Positions 21,115-32,200 of a stretch of DNA of 64,000 nt are shown here, piece by piece. Position 1 is the first letter of the stretch. Every line of letters starts with the position of its first letter. The stretch is from Candida dubliniensis CD36 (Eukaryota; Ascomycota; Pichiomycetes; Serinales; Debaryomycetaceae). The translations under genes were made by a program, and so were the position numbers. Location: assembly GCF_000026945.1 (NCBI RefSeq), contig NC_012865.1:806001-870000 (forward strand), read 5' to 3'. The notes under the pieces were generated by a model. The model ran no database searches, was not told the DNA's origin, and saw only the letters and a list, made by a program, of their open reading frames with translations.

Positions 21115-23530
21115 GATGGAGGGGAGACTATGACTATTAAAGTAATAGTTGAATGACTAAATGACTAAATTACTTAATGAATAAATGAATGAATGTAGTT
21201 TTATTTAACAAGAAGAAGAAGTTAAACTAAGGTTGAGTTTTTATCCATGGATAATAATAATAATATAAATAAATAAATAAAATGTAACTTATGGAAAACA
21301 ATAAAAAAAAAAATTTTTCTTTCTCTTTCTCACGTTGTTGTTGTTGTTGTTATAGTTTAATTAAGTTTAATCCCTCATTAATATACAACAACTAAAGAAG
21401 AAGAAGAAGAAGGGCCGATTTAGGTTTCTTTTTTTTTTTTTTTTTTTTTTTCGCTTTGATCTAAAACCGGAAATAAAGAAAATAGGGGAAAGAGGGAGGG
21501 AATAGAAGGAAGGAAGGAAGGATCTGCACTAACTATGTATGTGTGTGTGTATATATATATGTTACATGTGCATCGTACACGCACCATAATTATGTCATGT
21601 GATTATCATCGAATCATTGGAAATAAATTATACAACCCGCCCCCCCCCCCACCGCTAGTAGAAGTGAAAAATGTGGTTATTTACCACCCACCTCCTAATT
21701 AATAAATGAATGTATTTACAATATTAAAAAGATTCGACTTAACGATTCTGTTGGAAATGATTTTGCAATTTTAACTTCTTTGGTCCCATGTTTCTAACAT
21801 AATCGTTCTCGAACTGTTGTCGTTTAATTTGAACGAAAATAAAGGTTGTTGTAAAGGAGTCATGTTTCATGATGTAATGACAACCCCCCCTGTAATAGTA
21901 ATTGTATTGGTAACCATTAATGGTGGTATTCTCCATTCACCAACTATCTATCCTTTCCAAACGAAATTCATTTTCTGCTTCTATTTAGTTTCTACCTAGG
22001 ATAGATTGTAGTTGTAATTTATATTTCTAGCCTTATAACAAGAACTGATATCAGTAATAAAGTTTTGCTTCTGCCTTTGTTTGAAGAATAAACTAAAATT
22101 GTCCCTCTCGCTAAGCTTAAACTGAATAGTGGTGGTTAAGTAGAGTAGTCAATAACAACGACGACGATAGTAGCACCGTTTATAGGCCTTGTCTAGAGCC
22201 AACATTTGATATTATTCTATAAACTGACACATTGATATCACCTGTTACAATTAAACAATGTTTGGTTTAAATAATAATTAAAGGGTACAACAGTACAATC
22301 AATCGAGGAAAAGAAAGAGGGGGGGAGGGGGGCGAGGGGCTTTGGAAATTTTTGTCATAGGCTAGATACAAAATACCACCTATCAACTATTACAAATACT
22401 CTTGAAAAATATGACATCACTATCTTCTATTAAATACAAACAATAAAGACAATTAACAACAACAACAATTAGTAGTCCAAAAAAAAATCTATAAACTTTT
22501 ATTGTCCAGTTGGACTAATTGTGTGGATATCATCTGATAACTTAAATTGTTAATTTGGGCATTATCAACAATCTTATAACTAAAGTTGACAGTTTTTTGT
22601 ACAATATCAAATTAAATCATAATCACACAAAGAATGATAAGCCAGGGTGAACTTTTATCCAAACTCTATATGTACTACTGCATAATCATGTATTAAGTTG
22701 TTGTTGTTGTTGTTGTTGTTGTTGTTGCCGCATATCCCCTTTCAAAGAAATAGTTTTATCCTTATCTTGTGTCATCTAATTATTGGCCACTTTCTACTGT
22801 TTCATGTAGCAATATATTTAATCTTAGTTTTTAGTAAGTGGTGGTGGTGATAGGCGCGAGGGGAAGAGCAATATCAAAACAAGAAGAAAACCCCCTTAGT
22901 ATGTTAATTCATTAGCTGTTTATCAGATAAGTATTATGGTTGGAAAAAGAGTGTTTCGATAAAAGAGGAATCACTTGACACAGGTACAACGTAAGAAACA
23001 AATTATCGTAAAACCATACATGGTGTCAAAACAAAACAAAAAAAAAAAAAAAAAAAAAAAGGTCGTTGCACAAATGACAGCGATAATCCATAATGGTAAA
23101 TTAACTCCACGCCGCCACCACGTGCCCATGTGGGACCGTGCATCACCACCACCACATGGTAGCAACAATATTTAATTAAAAAAATTTGGGATTCTTTTTT
23201 GATGATCAATTTTGTATATTTTCAAGACAACTCCGTCCCACAGTTTCCAGATAATTCCTATAGTACTTAAATCGGCTTAGTTTTGTTGCTACTATTATAT
23301 GATTCTGGGAAAAATCTAACAAAAATAATGGATTATTATTGCTAGTATTACTAGTAATTCTGATATATATATATATATATATTTTGTGTTCAAAACATTA
23401 GCGGCTTCTTTTCCAAACAGAAAACAAATTAAAAGCTGAAAGTGAAAAAAAAAAAAAAAACTATAGATATAAATAAAATATAAATTGACATCAAGAACTT
23501 TCATAACCCCTTTTTTTTTCTAGATCAACT
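21115..23530. other. 2.4-kb divergent intergenic region
   Basis: This lies between two divergently transcribed genes. It contains GAA, GGAA, TG/TA and GTT repeats (for example GTT at 22700-22727), a 25-base T tract at 21428-21452, runs of C at 21639-21651 and a G-rich island at 22318-22339. An A-run of about 22 is at 23039-23060 and a TA run at 23362-23380. Short frames in it are repeat-derived. I see no gene. Confidence 0.55.
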
Positions 23531-24865
23531 ATGCTTGTTGACAACTATATAAAGGCAAGTTCTATAAAGTTCAATATTTCAATAGCACCATGTGTGGAAA
23601 TAGCGAGATATTTGAAATCAAATCAACAACAACAGCAACAACTACGACTACATGAAGATCCAACACAACTACTACATCAACCATACCCACTGTCACAACC
23701 ACAACCACAACCACTGTCACAAGAAACACAATATTACTATCAACAACAACGACGACAACAGCAACAACAGCAACAACAGCAACAACAGCGTGAACATAAA
23801 AGACCACATGCTACCCCAAGAATACGTCGGCCATCATCATCGCTAACACCTATATATTCACCCAAAACCAAGAAATCAACTCCCAATAAAACCACTAAAA
23901 CTCCACTACATAAATCATTAGAATCTCCATCACCACCAATAAAGAAAAAATCCAAGAATAGAATAATTGTCCCTAATGAATTTATAAGATGTGATCTTGA
24001 TATTATAATAACTTTAATAAATCGAATGTTAATTTCATTAATCAAATTAAATGATAATAATAATACCACAAATATCAATACTTCAACACCTTTACCTCCT
24101 CCACCAACTCGATTTCATAGTAAGACTCCACCAGCAATTTCGATTTTTTCATATATTAATCGTCTTACTAAATTCAATAATTTAAAATCTAATGGATTAA
24201 TTACTATGATATATTATATTGATATACTTTCATATATGTATCCTCATTTCCAATTGAATTCATGGACTATTCATCGATTTTTATTAGTAGCAACTATGAT
24301 ATCTCAAAAAGCTATGGAAGATTATTTTTATACTAATGATCATTATGCAAAAGTTGGTGGAGTATCATTAGAAGAATTAAATTGTTTAGAATTGGATTTT
24401 TTAAAAAGAATTGATTGGAGAACTATACCAATAAATAATCCAAATGTTCAACAATTATATTATAATAAATTAGTTGAAATGACTGGAAGGATATCAAATA
24501 TGATTGATGAAGGTAATGATAATGATAATCGGTATAAACATACTAAATTTATTATGGAAAATGAAGATCCTACAGATTATGATGAAGAGGAGGGTCTGGA
24601 AGAAGATCTAGAAGAAGATGACGATGAGGAGGAGGAGGAGGAGGAAGAAGAAGAAGAGGGGTTTTATGATAGTGATGATGATATTAATAGTGAAGATAAT
24701 ATTGATATTGAAATTGAGGTTGACGATTACGATTATGAAATGGAAGAAAATAATTCAAATGTACCTGATTTGCCAAATATACCAATGTATAAATATGATA
24801 GTAATGGGTTTAGTATAGATGGAAGTTCTTCACCTCATTTAAAAAGACGGTATAGTAAAGATTAA
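23531..24865 (+). CDS. Pho80/Pcl-type cyclin, partner of a Pho85-like kinase
   Basis: This 444-residue protein carries a Pho80-type cyclin box at about residues 155-325: FIRCDLDIIITLINRMLISLI, RFHSKTPPAISIFSYINRL, ITMIYYIDILSYMYPHF, LNSWTIHRFLLVATMISQKAMEDYFY, and then KVGGVSLEELNCLELDFLKRIDWR, the strongest family signature. A Gln-rich segment (residues 35-95) precedes it and an acidic tail (about 355-420) follows. Such cyclins bind Pho85 and act in phosphate, glycogen or cell-cycle control. Whether this is PHO80 itself or PCL6/PCL7-like cannot be settled by eye. The first ATG is taken as start; MLVDNYIKASSIKFNISIAP looks like real coding sequence. Confidence 0.82.
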   Translation: MLVDNYIKASSIKFNISIAPCVEIARYLKSNQQQQQQLRLHEDPTQLLHQPYPLSQPQPQPLSQETQYYYQQQRRQQQQQQQQQQQREHKRPHATPRIRRPSSSLTPIYSPKTKKSTPNKTTKTPLHKSLESPSPPIKKKSKNRIIVPNEFIRCDLDIIITLINRMLISLIKLNDNNNTTNINTSTPLPPPPTRFHSKTPPAISIFSYINRLTKFNNLKSNGLITMIYYIDILSYMYPHFQLNSWTIHRFLLVATMISQKAMEDYFYTNDHYAKVGGVSLEELNCLELDFLKRIDWRTIPINNPNVQQLYYNKLVEMTGRISNMIDEGNDNDNRYKHTKFIMENEDPTDYDEEEGLEEDLEEDDDEEEEEEEEEEEGFYDSDDDINSEDNIDIEIEVDDYDYEMEENNSNVPDLPNIPMYKYDSNGFSIDGSSSPHLKRRYSKD

Positions 24866-25014
24866 AAACTCTAGGTATATTTGAGTTGGTATAAAAATTC
24901 TGTCATAATATAGATATTTGTTTACGGTAGTAAATGTATAATATAACAACAAGAACAACAAGAGCATGTTTCATTTTTTTTTTTTTTTTTGTTTTGTTTT
25001 GTTTTGTATTTAAA

Positions 25015-25914
25015 TTATTTACTATATTCATCTTCTTGAGCTTGAGTGATTTCTTTAGCATCACCACCAATATTTTCAATCAATGCTTGTACTATCCAAT
25101 CCAAATCTTCATTATTTAATTTTTGACCAATTATACTAATTGTATTAATATGTAAATTCATATGGGGATAACTACCTAATTTTAATATACCTTTACCATA
25201 TTTTTTATCACATTTTTCTTGTAAATTTGTTAAAAATGGTGCTAATTGAGTTTCTCCTGATTTAGTAACAACATATCTTCTAATTAAATCCGATGATATT
25301 ACTCGTGGTTTCAACATTGGTTCCATATCTTTGATTAATTGAGTAAATAATTGTGGTACTCCTGGTAATATATAAACTTGTTCATTTAATCCAACTATTG
25401 GGAACCATAATTTATCATCAATAAAATATTTCTCAACTATTGTTGTTGTTGTTGAATTAGATTTGGGGTTCAGAATTTGGGGTGGTGCCGGTAGAGTAGC
25501 CATTCGATAAAATGCATTCAATTGTTCAGGATTTAATTTATCAAGATATTCACCACGAATTGATTTCATTCTATCAACTACTTCTTGATCTAATTGATAA
25601 TCTAATTGAAAATAATCACTAATCACTTTATAAGTTATATCATCATGAGTACTACCTAATCCACCAGAAGTTATTATAAGATCTAATTTATCTTGTTTTA
25701 ATAAAATATTTAATGAATTAATTATATCTTGTTCATCATCACCACATACTATTGTTCTTTTCAATGGAATTGATAAATTATTAAAACAAAATCTGGCAAA
25801 ATTATAAGAATTAGTATCTAATATTTTACCATTTAATATTTCATCACCAATAATTAAACATCCAGCATTTCTAATTGGTTTACCTCCCCCTCTAGTAGTT
25901 GTAAATTGAGTCAT
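25015..25914 (-). CDS. MoaB/CinA-fold molybdopterin-binding-domain protein
   Basis: A MoCF-biosynthesis (MoaB/Mog) fold covers about residues 10-190 of the 299-residue form. Marks are NAGCLIIGDEILNGKILDTNS, then VCGDDEQDIINSL, and the nucleotide-loop region LIITSGGLGSTHDDITYK. It resembles fungal proteins related to the N-terminal half of bacterial CinA and eukaryotic FAD-synthase-associated domains; the reaction is not certain. The open frame extends to 26040, but that extension includes phenylalanines coded by a T-tract and looks like leader. I prefer the ATG at 25914 (MTQFTTTRGG). The ATG at 25953 would add 13 residues and could serve as a short mitochondrial signal. Confidence 0.83.
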   Translation of the reverse strand: MTQFTTTRGGGKPIRNAGCLIIGDEILNGKILDTNSYNFARFCFNNLSIPLKRTIVCGDDEQDIINSLNILLKQDKLDLIITSGGLGSTHDDITYKVISDYFQLDYQLDQEVVDRMKSIRGEYLDKLNPEQLNAFYRMATLPAPPQILNPKSNSTTTTIVEKYFIDDKLWFPIVGLNEQVYILPGVPQLFTQLIKDMEPMLKPRVISSDLIRRYVVTKSGETQLAPFLTNLQEKCDKKYGKGILKLGSYPHMNLHINTISIIGQKLNNEDLDWIVQALIENIGGDAKEITQAQEDEYSK

Positions 25915-26040
25915 TCTTGATAATGTGTGATATAAACAATGACTCACACCCATATAATTGACAAAGCAAAAAAAAAAAAATTGCAACGAAAAGTGTTTTA
26001 TATATTGGAACCACACTCCACAACAACTGTCAACTGTCAA

Positions 26041-27047
26041 CTGTCAACAAGAGAGACAGCCAGTATTGTTTTTTGGTGATAGTAGTGGTGGTGAAGATTT
26101 TCGGTCTTGCTCGTACTACCACAACTGTACACGACCTATGGAAAATAAATGATACACAACTATAAGATGTGTACATTCCTAATTAGGAAGTCAACGGAGA
26201 GCAATTATACCACGTGGGGATAATCAAACGTTTTTGGTGGCAAAGTTTAATCTTCGGCTAATAATCCTCACACGACTTGGAAGTTAAACTTTACTATTGT
26301 TTATTAGTGGTAGTGGTGGTTGTAGTGGTAATTAGAAATGATTGGTTATTGGATGGAGAAAAGAAATCTGTGGTAATAAAACGGAAATAGTTACGAAAAT
26401 AAAACGCGGAGCCGACACCGCAATTTAAATTATTGATAGGACAACCAAAAAAAAAAAAAAAAAAAACTTAACCGATATTCTAATAGTTAATCTGTCTACA
26501 AAGAGTCGAAAGAAAGTTTACTATTCAGAAGAAGTTAATCTTGTTTGAAGTATAAACTAATTAAAATCTTGAATAAATGGTGGGACCAATGAACTTGTTT
26601 ATAAGAAGTTGTCGTTGATGATGATGATGATAGGTTGAAACAAAAAAAAAGGGGATATGCGAATTTTACAACCAACAAATAAAAAAGAAGAAGGAGGCTC
26701 TGATTCTTTTGTCGTTTAGCCACTACCTTTTTTTGTTGGGGGGGACAGAAGTAGAAAGAAAGGAATTTCATTATTACTAAGAAACTTGTTAAAACTCAAA
26801 AAAAAAAACTTCTTCTTTTCTCATATCATTTTTTATATTTCCCATTTCATTCAAAACGGTTTTTCTTTTAACAACAGTTTCATAATCCATAAGACACATT
26901 TATATATATATATATATCCATTTATAAACAAGGAAACCAGTTATCAGATCCTCAACAAATTCAAGAACAGCTTTTTTTTTTTTCTTTGTACTCTTCCATT
27001 TTTTTTTTTATTATTTTTGTTTGTTTGTTTGAATATAAATAATTATC
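26041..27047. other. Divergent promoter region
   Basis: About 1 kb separates this gene from the PPZ-type gene. It begins beside a direct repeat of AACTGTC (three units, 26025-26046), with A-tracts at 26444-26466 and near 26800 and T-tracts at 26970-27010. Frames at 26535-26771 and 26786-27058 are low-complexity and not convincing. Confidence 0.5.
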
Positions 27048-28772
27048 ATGGGAAATAGCCCGTCTAAAGATGATCCCCTACCGAAGTCCTCATCAAGTAA
27101 TAAATCAAGTAATGGTGGCAGTTCGTCGTCATCTTCTACCGTCAGTGGTACTGACTTAGATCCTGATGAGATGGCCCCTGCGCTATCTCAATTAATGATT
27201 AATGATAAGTTAAACAAGAAGAGCAATTTCCCCCAACGCTCTTCTTCCTTAAATGTTGGTAACAGTACTAAACATAACAAGACTAGCAACAACAACAACA
27301 ACAGTAACAGCAAGACTATTAGAACACTTGAAGTCGAAGGAATGTCAACATCAACTTTGGTCTCCACCACAGCCACAACAACACCACCACAAAGAATACC
27401 TTCCATACGTTCAAGACAATCGTCAGAGGTTTATGATTTTGATTTGGAAATTGGAATGTCAATGGCAAAATTGTTGAAAAACCAACAAGATTTCCCTTCG
27501 TCTTTGGAGTCACTGAACGCGTCGGTTTCTTCTCCTGTATTCACCACATTAGGAGTTGATACTAAAGATGAAGATCTGCTTCTGTCAATTAATTCAAGCC
27601 CTTGTGATACCAAGAATAATGTCATCGCTAATAAGCAATTGTCGTATCCTGAAAATATGTCAACACTGAAGAAATTAGACGTTATTGATGAAATTAACTC
27701 ATTGGAATCTTCTCCCTCAAATTCAAGTAAACTTTCTCAAGCTAATTTAAGAAAACATAATAAAACCCTTGTGCATCAATTAACGAAAAGGATTTCCGAT
27801 AGTTCTACTTCAAGTGCATCTGGTTCGCCTCCTTTAGTTGGTACTTCTCAAAAATTGGAAGTTGATATTGATAACATCATTGCAAGGTTATTGGCGACGA
27901 AAAAGAGATCAACTTCTCGTAAAACCAAGAGTCGTTTGCCAGTGGAAACAAGTGAACTTAAGTATGTTTTGGCCAAGAGTAGACAGATTTTTTTGGACCA
28001 ACCAACGTTATTAAGATTGTCACCACCAGTGAAAATTGTCGGTGATATTCATGGACAATTTCATGATTTGATCCGTATTTTCAATTGCTGTGGATACCCA
28101 CCACATTCAAATTATTTATTTTTAGGTGATTATGTTGATCGAGGTGAAAAATCTTTAGAAACCATTTTATTATTACTTTGTTATAAGATCAAGTATCCGG
28201 AAAATTTCTTCATGTTAAGAGGTAACCATGAATCAGCCAATATCACAAAAATTTATGGGTTTTATGATGAATGTAAAAGAAGATTGTCAAATCATAAATT
28301 ATGGAAGAATTTTATTGATGTTTTCAATGCCTTACCCATTGCTGCAGTGATTAACGATAAAATTTTCTGTGTTCATGGTGGACTTTCTCCTGATTTAAAT
28401 AATTTTGAACAAATTGAAAATATTAAACGTCCTACTGATGTTCCTGATAAAGGATTATTAGCTGATTTATTATGGTCTGATCCTGATCCTCTGGTTAAGA
28501 ATTTCTCCTTGACAAATTGGCCGAAAAATGATCGTGGAGTTTCCTATGTTTTCGGTAAGAAACACGTTGATTATTTCTGTTCGAAATTCAAATTGGATTT
28601 AATTGTTCGTGGTCATATGGTGGTTGAAGATGGATATGAATTCTTCAATAAACGTAAATTGGTTACGGTGTTCAGTGCTCCTAATTATTGTGGTGAATTT
28701 AATAATTTTGGTGCTATTATGAGTGTTGATAAACATTTATATTGTTCATTTGAATTGATTAAACCAATTTGA
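27048..28772 (+). CDS. PPZ1: PPZ-type serine/threonine protein phosphatase
   Basis: This 574-residue protein has a Ser-rich N-terminal half and a PP1-like catalytic domain (about residues 275-574). All metal-binding and catalytic motifs are present: GDIHGQ (332-337), [22 protein letters not shown] (FCVHGGLSP), [13 protein letters not shown] and [16 protein letters not shown]. The start MGNSPSKD gives Gly2 in an N-myristoylation context, as in Ppz1/Ppz2. Ppz enzymes regulate monovalent-cation transport and cell integrity and are restrained by Hal3-type subunits. The NH2-terminal half has the Ser runs and poly-Asn expected of the family. Confidence 0.93.
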   Translation: MGNSPSKDDPLPKSSSSNKSSNGGSSSSSSTVSGTDLDPDEMAPALSQLMINDKLNKKSNFPQRSSSLNVGNSTKHNKTSNNNNNSNSKTIRTLEVEGMSTSTLVSTTATTTPPQRIPSIRSRQSSEVYDFDLEIGMSMAKLLKNQQDFPSSLESLNASVSSPVFTTLGVDTKDEDLLLSINSSPCDTKNNVIANKQLSYPENMSTLKKLDVIDEINSLESSPSNSSKLSQANLRKHNKTLVHQLTKRISDSSTSSASGSPPLVGTSQKLEVDIDNIIARLLATKKRSTSRKTKSRLPVETSELKYVLAKSRQIFLDQPTLLRLSPPVKIVGDIHGQFHDLIRIFNCCGYPPHSNYLFLGDYVDRGEKSLETILLLLCYKIKYPENFFMLRGNHESANITKIYGFYDECKRRLSNHKLWKNFIDVFNALPIAAVINDKIFCVHGGLSPDLNNFEQIENIKRPTDVPDKGLLADLLWSDPDPLVKNFSLTNWPKNDRGVSYVFGKKHVDYFCSKFKLDLIVRGHMVVEDGYEFFNKRKLVTVFSAPNYCGEFNNFGAIMSVDKHLYCSFELIKPI

Positions 28773-29211
28773 TACAATTGGGTTTTTTTTTTTTTTAATT
28801 GCTGTTGAGTTTTTTTTTTTCTTTTTATATTGCTTGTTTGTTTGAATAGTTGTTACTGTTATCCATCATATATTATGAAGTTATGATATTGTTACACAGT
28901 TTTCTATATTTTTTTTTTTTTATTATTTTGGTTACAGTTTATTTTTATTTTATTTTTTATTTTGCTTAGGCATAAAAGAGTTATTTTTCATATTCTTTTT
29001 ATATCTATTGTTATAGTTTGTTACCTTTGTATATGTTTATATGTTTAGAATAAATACATATTGGATTTTATAAATGTTAAGTTTTTTCAACGACTGACTA
29101 GTGTGAGGAATAAACAAGATAATTTACAAAAACACAATCTCTATATTATTTACTATAAACGATATCCCATATAAATATAAAAAAAATTTACTACTAATGT
29201 TGTTGTGGTTG
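28773..29211. other. Intergenic between convergent genes
   Basis: A T-rich 439 bp between the stop codons of the PPZ-type and SNQ2 genes, with several T tracts (28783-28796, 28811-28822, 28910-28922). It probably carries both 3' ends and polyadenylation signals, for example AATAAATAC near 29049. No gene is seen. Confidence 0.6.
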
Positions 29212-32200
29212 TTAGATTTTGGATTTTTTGAATTTGCTAATCAATCCAGTAACATTCAAAGATATTTTTCTATATCTTATAAAGTAATAAAGTATTAAGC
29301 AAATACTAATATTGAAAATAATGTAAGCACAGAAAAATCCAATATTTCTCCATCTATAAGCAAACTTAACTCCAATGGTCAATAAATATTCATCAGCATT
29401 GCTAAAACTACAATACCCACAGTTTGAAGTTGCCCCATCATCAATCAAATACCCACCATGACGACTAATAAATGCACTAGCAAATTCTTTACAAGTTTCT
29501 CCTGATGGTGGATTAAAATATGATAATTCTTTAGCATTGCATCGAATGGTTCTATCATGTAAAAATGATGAAACAAGATTCTGGATGAAATAAGTATATG
29601 GTGATACTTTATTCATAAATGTCCAAAATCCAGGCATAAGATCGACTGGTTGAACAACTCCAGAAAATGATACAATAAATGTATACAAGAATGAAACAAT
29701 CACTGAAGCACTCTCAACATCGGGGGAAACATACAGCACCATTAACCCAAATGAAACAGCAAAGGTTTGAAGGAAAATAGCTTGACTGAAATAAAAAATT
29801 CCAGAATGCAGAGCAACAGTGTTCACTTGGGTAGGGAAATAAAGACAAACAAACATAATTGTCCCACCAATAATCATATAAATCACTTCAAATATGACTT
29901 GTGGTAAAATTAAAAGCGACCAATGATAAGTGTTTGATAATTTCTCACGAACCTCATAAATATCTCTCAGAGCTGCCTTTTCTAACATTTGATTAATAAG
30001 AGGAGCAGCAATAACACATGATAAAAATGCACAAAACATACCATTTTGAGCACCAGTTTTAGTATGTTTCAATCCAAAGAATGTAAACCCAATAAATAAT
30101 CCAGCAATTGTCATCAAGAAAATCTTTGCTGCAATGTAATCTGGATCACGATAAAAGATCAAGGAGGTTCTATGGGTCACATGACGGAATTGGTACCAAT
30201 ACGGAGTAGCATATTTGCTGGTCAGGTTCTTTTCTGATGATGATGTAGTGGTGTCTGCAGCATTTTGAGCTGATTCTTTGATTAATTCATCACGCTTAGC
30301 ATCAGTTTGTACTTTTTCTGGTGATTGAGCCCAAATGTCACCCCAATCAAATTCAGTAGATGCAGTTGCACCAGCACCAATTGCTTCTAAAATATATTCT
30401 GCTGGATTTTCCTTATCATCACAATGACGAGCTCCATTTCTTTCAAAATAATCCAATATGGTACGTGATCTTGGACCAATGTCTCCAAAATAAGTGACAA
30501 TCCCACCTTTTTTCAATAACAACAACCGATCAAATTCTTCAAATAAAGTGGCTGAAGGTTGATGAATAGTACATAAAATCGATTGTCCAGCATTGGCTAA
30601 ATCTCTCAACAATTTAACAATGGCCCAAGCAGATTGTGAATCTAAACCTGAAGTGGGTTCATCGAGGAAAAGCAATAAAGATGGTTTGGCAACCAATTCA
30701 ACCCCAATCGACAATTTTTTACGTTGTTCAACGTTTAATCCATTACCTAACCTTCCAACAACGGCATCGGCATATCCACGCATATCCAACACATCAATGA
30801 TTTTTTCCACATATTCTAATTTCTCAGCATCACTTACATCATTAGATCTTCTTAACCTAGCTGCAAATTGTAATGATTCTCTCACCGTGACTTCAGAAAA
30901 ATGAATATCTTGTTGTTGGACATAACCAGTACGACGACTAAATGATGTATCCAAAGGACGACCATTGACTAACATATCACCAGTTATTACCCCAAAATCA
31001 ATACGTTGAGCCAATACATTTAACAATGTTGTTTTACCTGCACCTGATTCACCCATCAACGCAGTTAATGTACCAGGAACACAGTATCCACTAACATTTT
31101 GTAACAATTGACGCTTTTTGCCTTCATAAGGAATTACATAATCGACATCTTTCCAAACAAATACCCCCTTAGCTTTCAATCCTTCATCGACAATGGCACC
31201 TTTTTCATCATCCAGTTTGCCTTGAGAAAGAGTACCATTAGACGTAGCAGTTGTATCACCGCCCGATTCGATATCTTCTTCTTTTCTTTCCAGGGGCAAT
31301 GTGATATGTTCAGGAACTTTACCTTTTAAAAACAATAATTTATCACCACCTCCAGTAATTGGTTTAACGTATTCAGTACCAAGCGTGGCAATAGTAAGGA
31401 AAAATGCCAAAAACCCAAACAAAATCCCTAAATTTCTCCAAACATGACTGAATCGATAAGTATAAGCAATTCTTAAATAATCATCACCTAAAACCCAACT
31501 TTGTCCTGGAACAGACCCAATAAATGTACAAACTTGTTCACCAGCACCTAAATTCTCATATCCTGGTCCTGATGGGGTAAGGTATTGAGAAGTACATTGC
31601 ATTTTACGACCATGGAATTCAGAAGCAATAACGGCTTCAAAAGCATACAACACTGGGTTGATGTACGAGATCCATTTGAACCATGGATGCATTGAAGGAC
31701 GCTGAATCATATATGATGAATACATTAATGATGCCAACACCGAAATCCCACCCATAGCATTTGCACCAGCAATACTCTTGTTGATTGCGGCAATTGCTTG
31801 AAACATTGATTTCATTGTCAAATGTAGCATGATAACAAACAAATAACAAATGAAAAACTTACCGGCATCACGAGCTAAATTGGATAAGAAATACAAGATA
31901 ATGACAAAGAACGTATTGATGAAAATACTAATTGGAATAGACATGACAAAATTGGAAAGGGAATCTGCTGATGGATGATACATGGTATAATTTTTTTGTT
32001 TCATCAAAATTGGTCGACTACTAAATGAAGCAGAGATTTCTGCTAATCCCATTAAAGACATAAACAAAACAGCAAAGAAAATGACCCCACCTCGAGAAAA
32101 TGCCCCGGAAACATCATCAGGGGTATTATAATATAAAGAACCAGCAACAAAAGCTTGAGCAACTGAAGCAAACATAAGTGTCAATGTATAAGCACTATCA

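Noticed and set aside
23571..24078. Minus-strand Val- and Cys-rich frames
   Set aside because: Complement of the CAA/CAC repeats in the Pho80-like gene.
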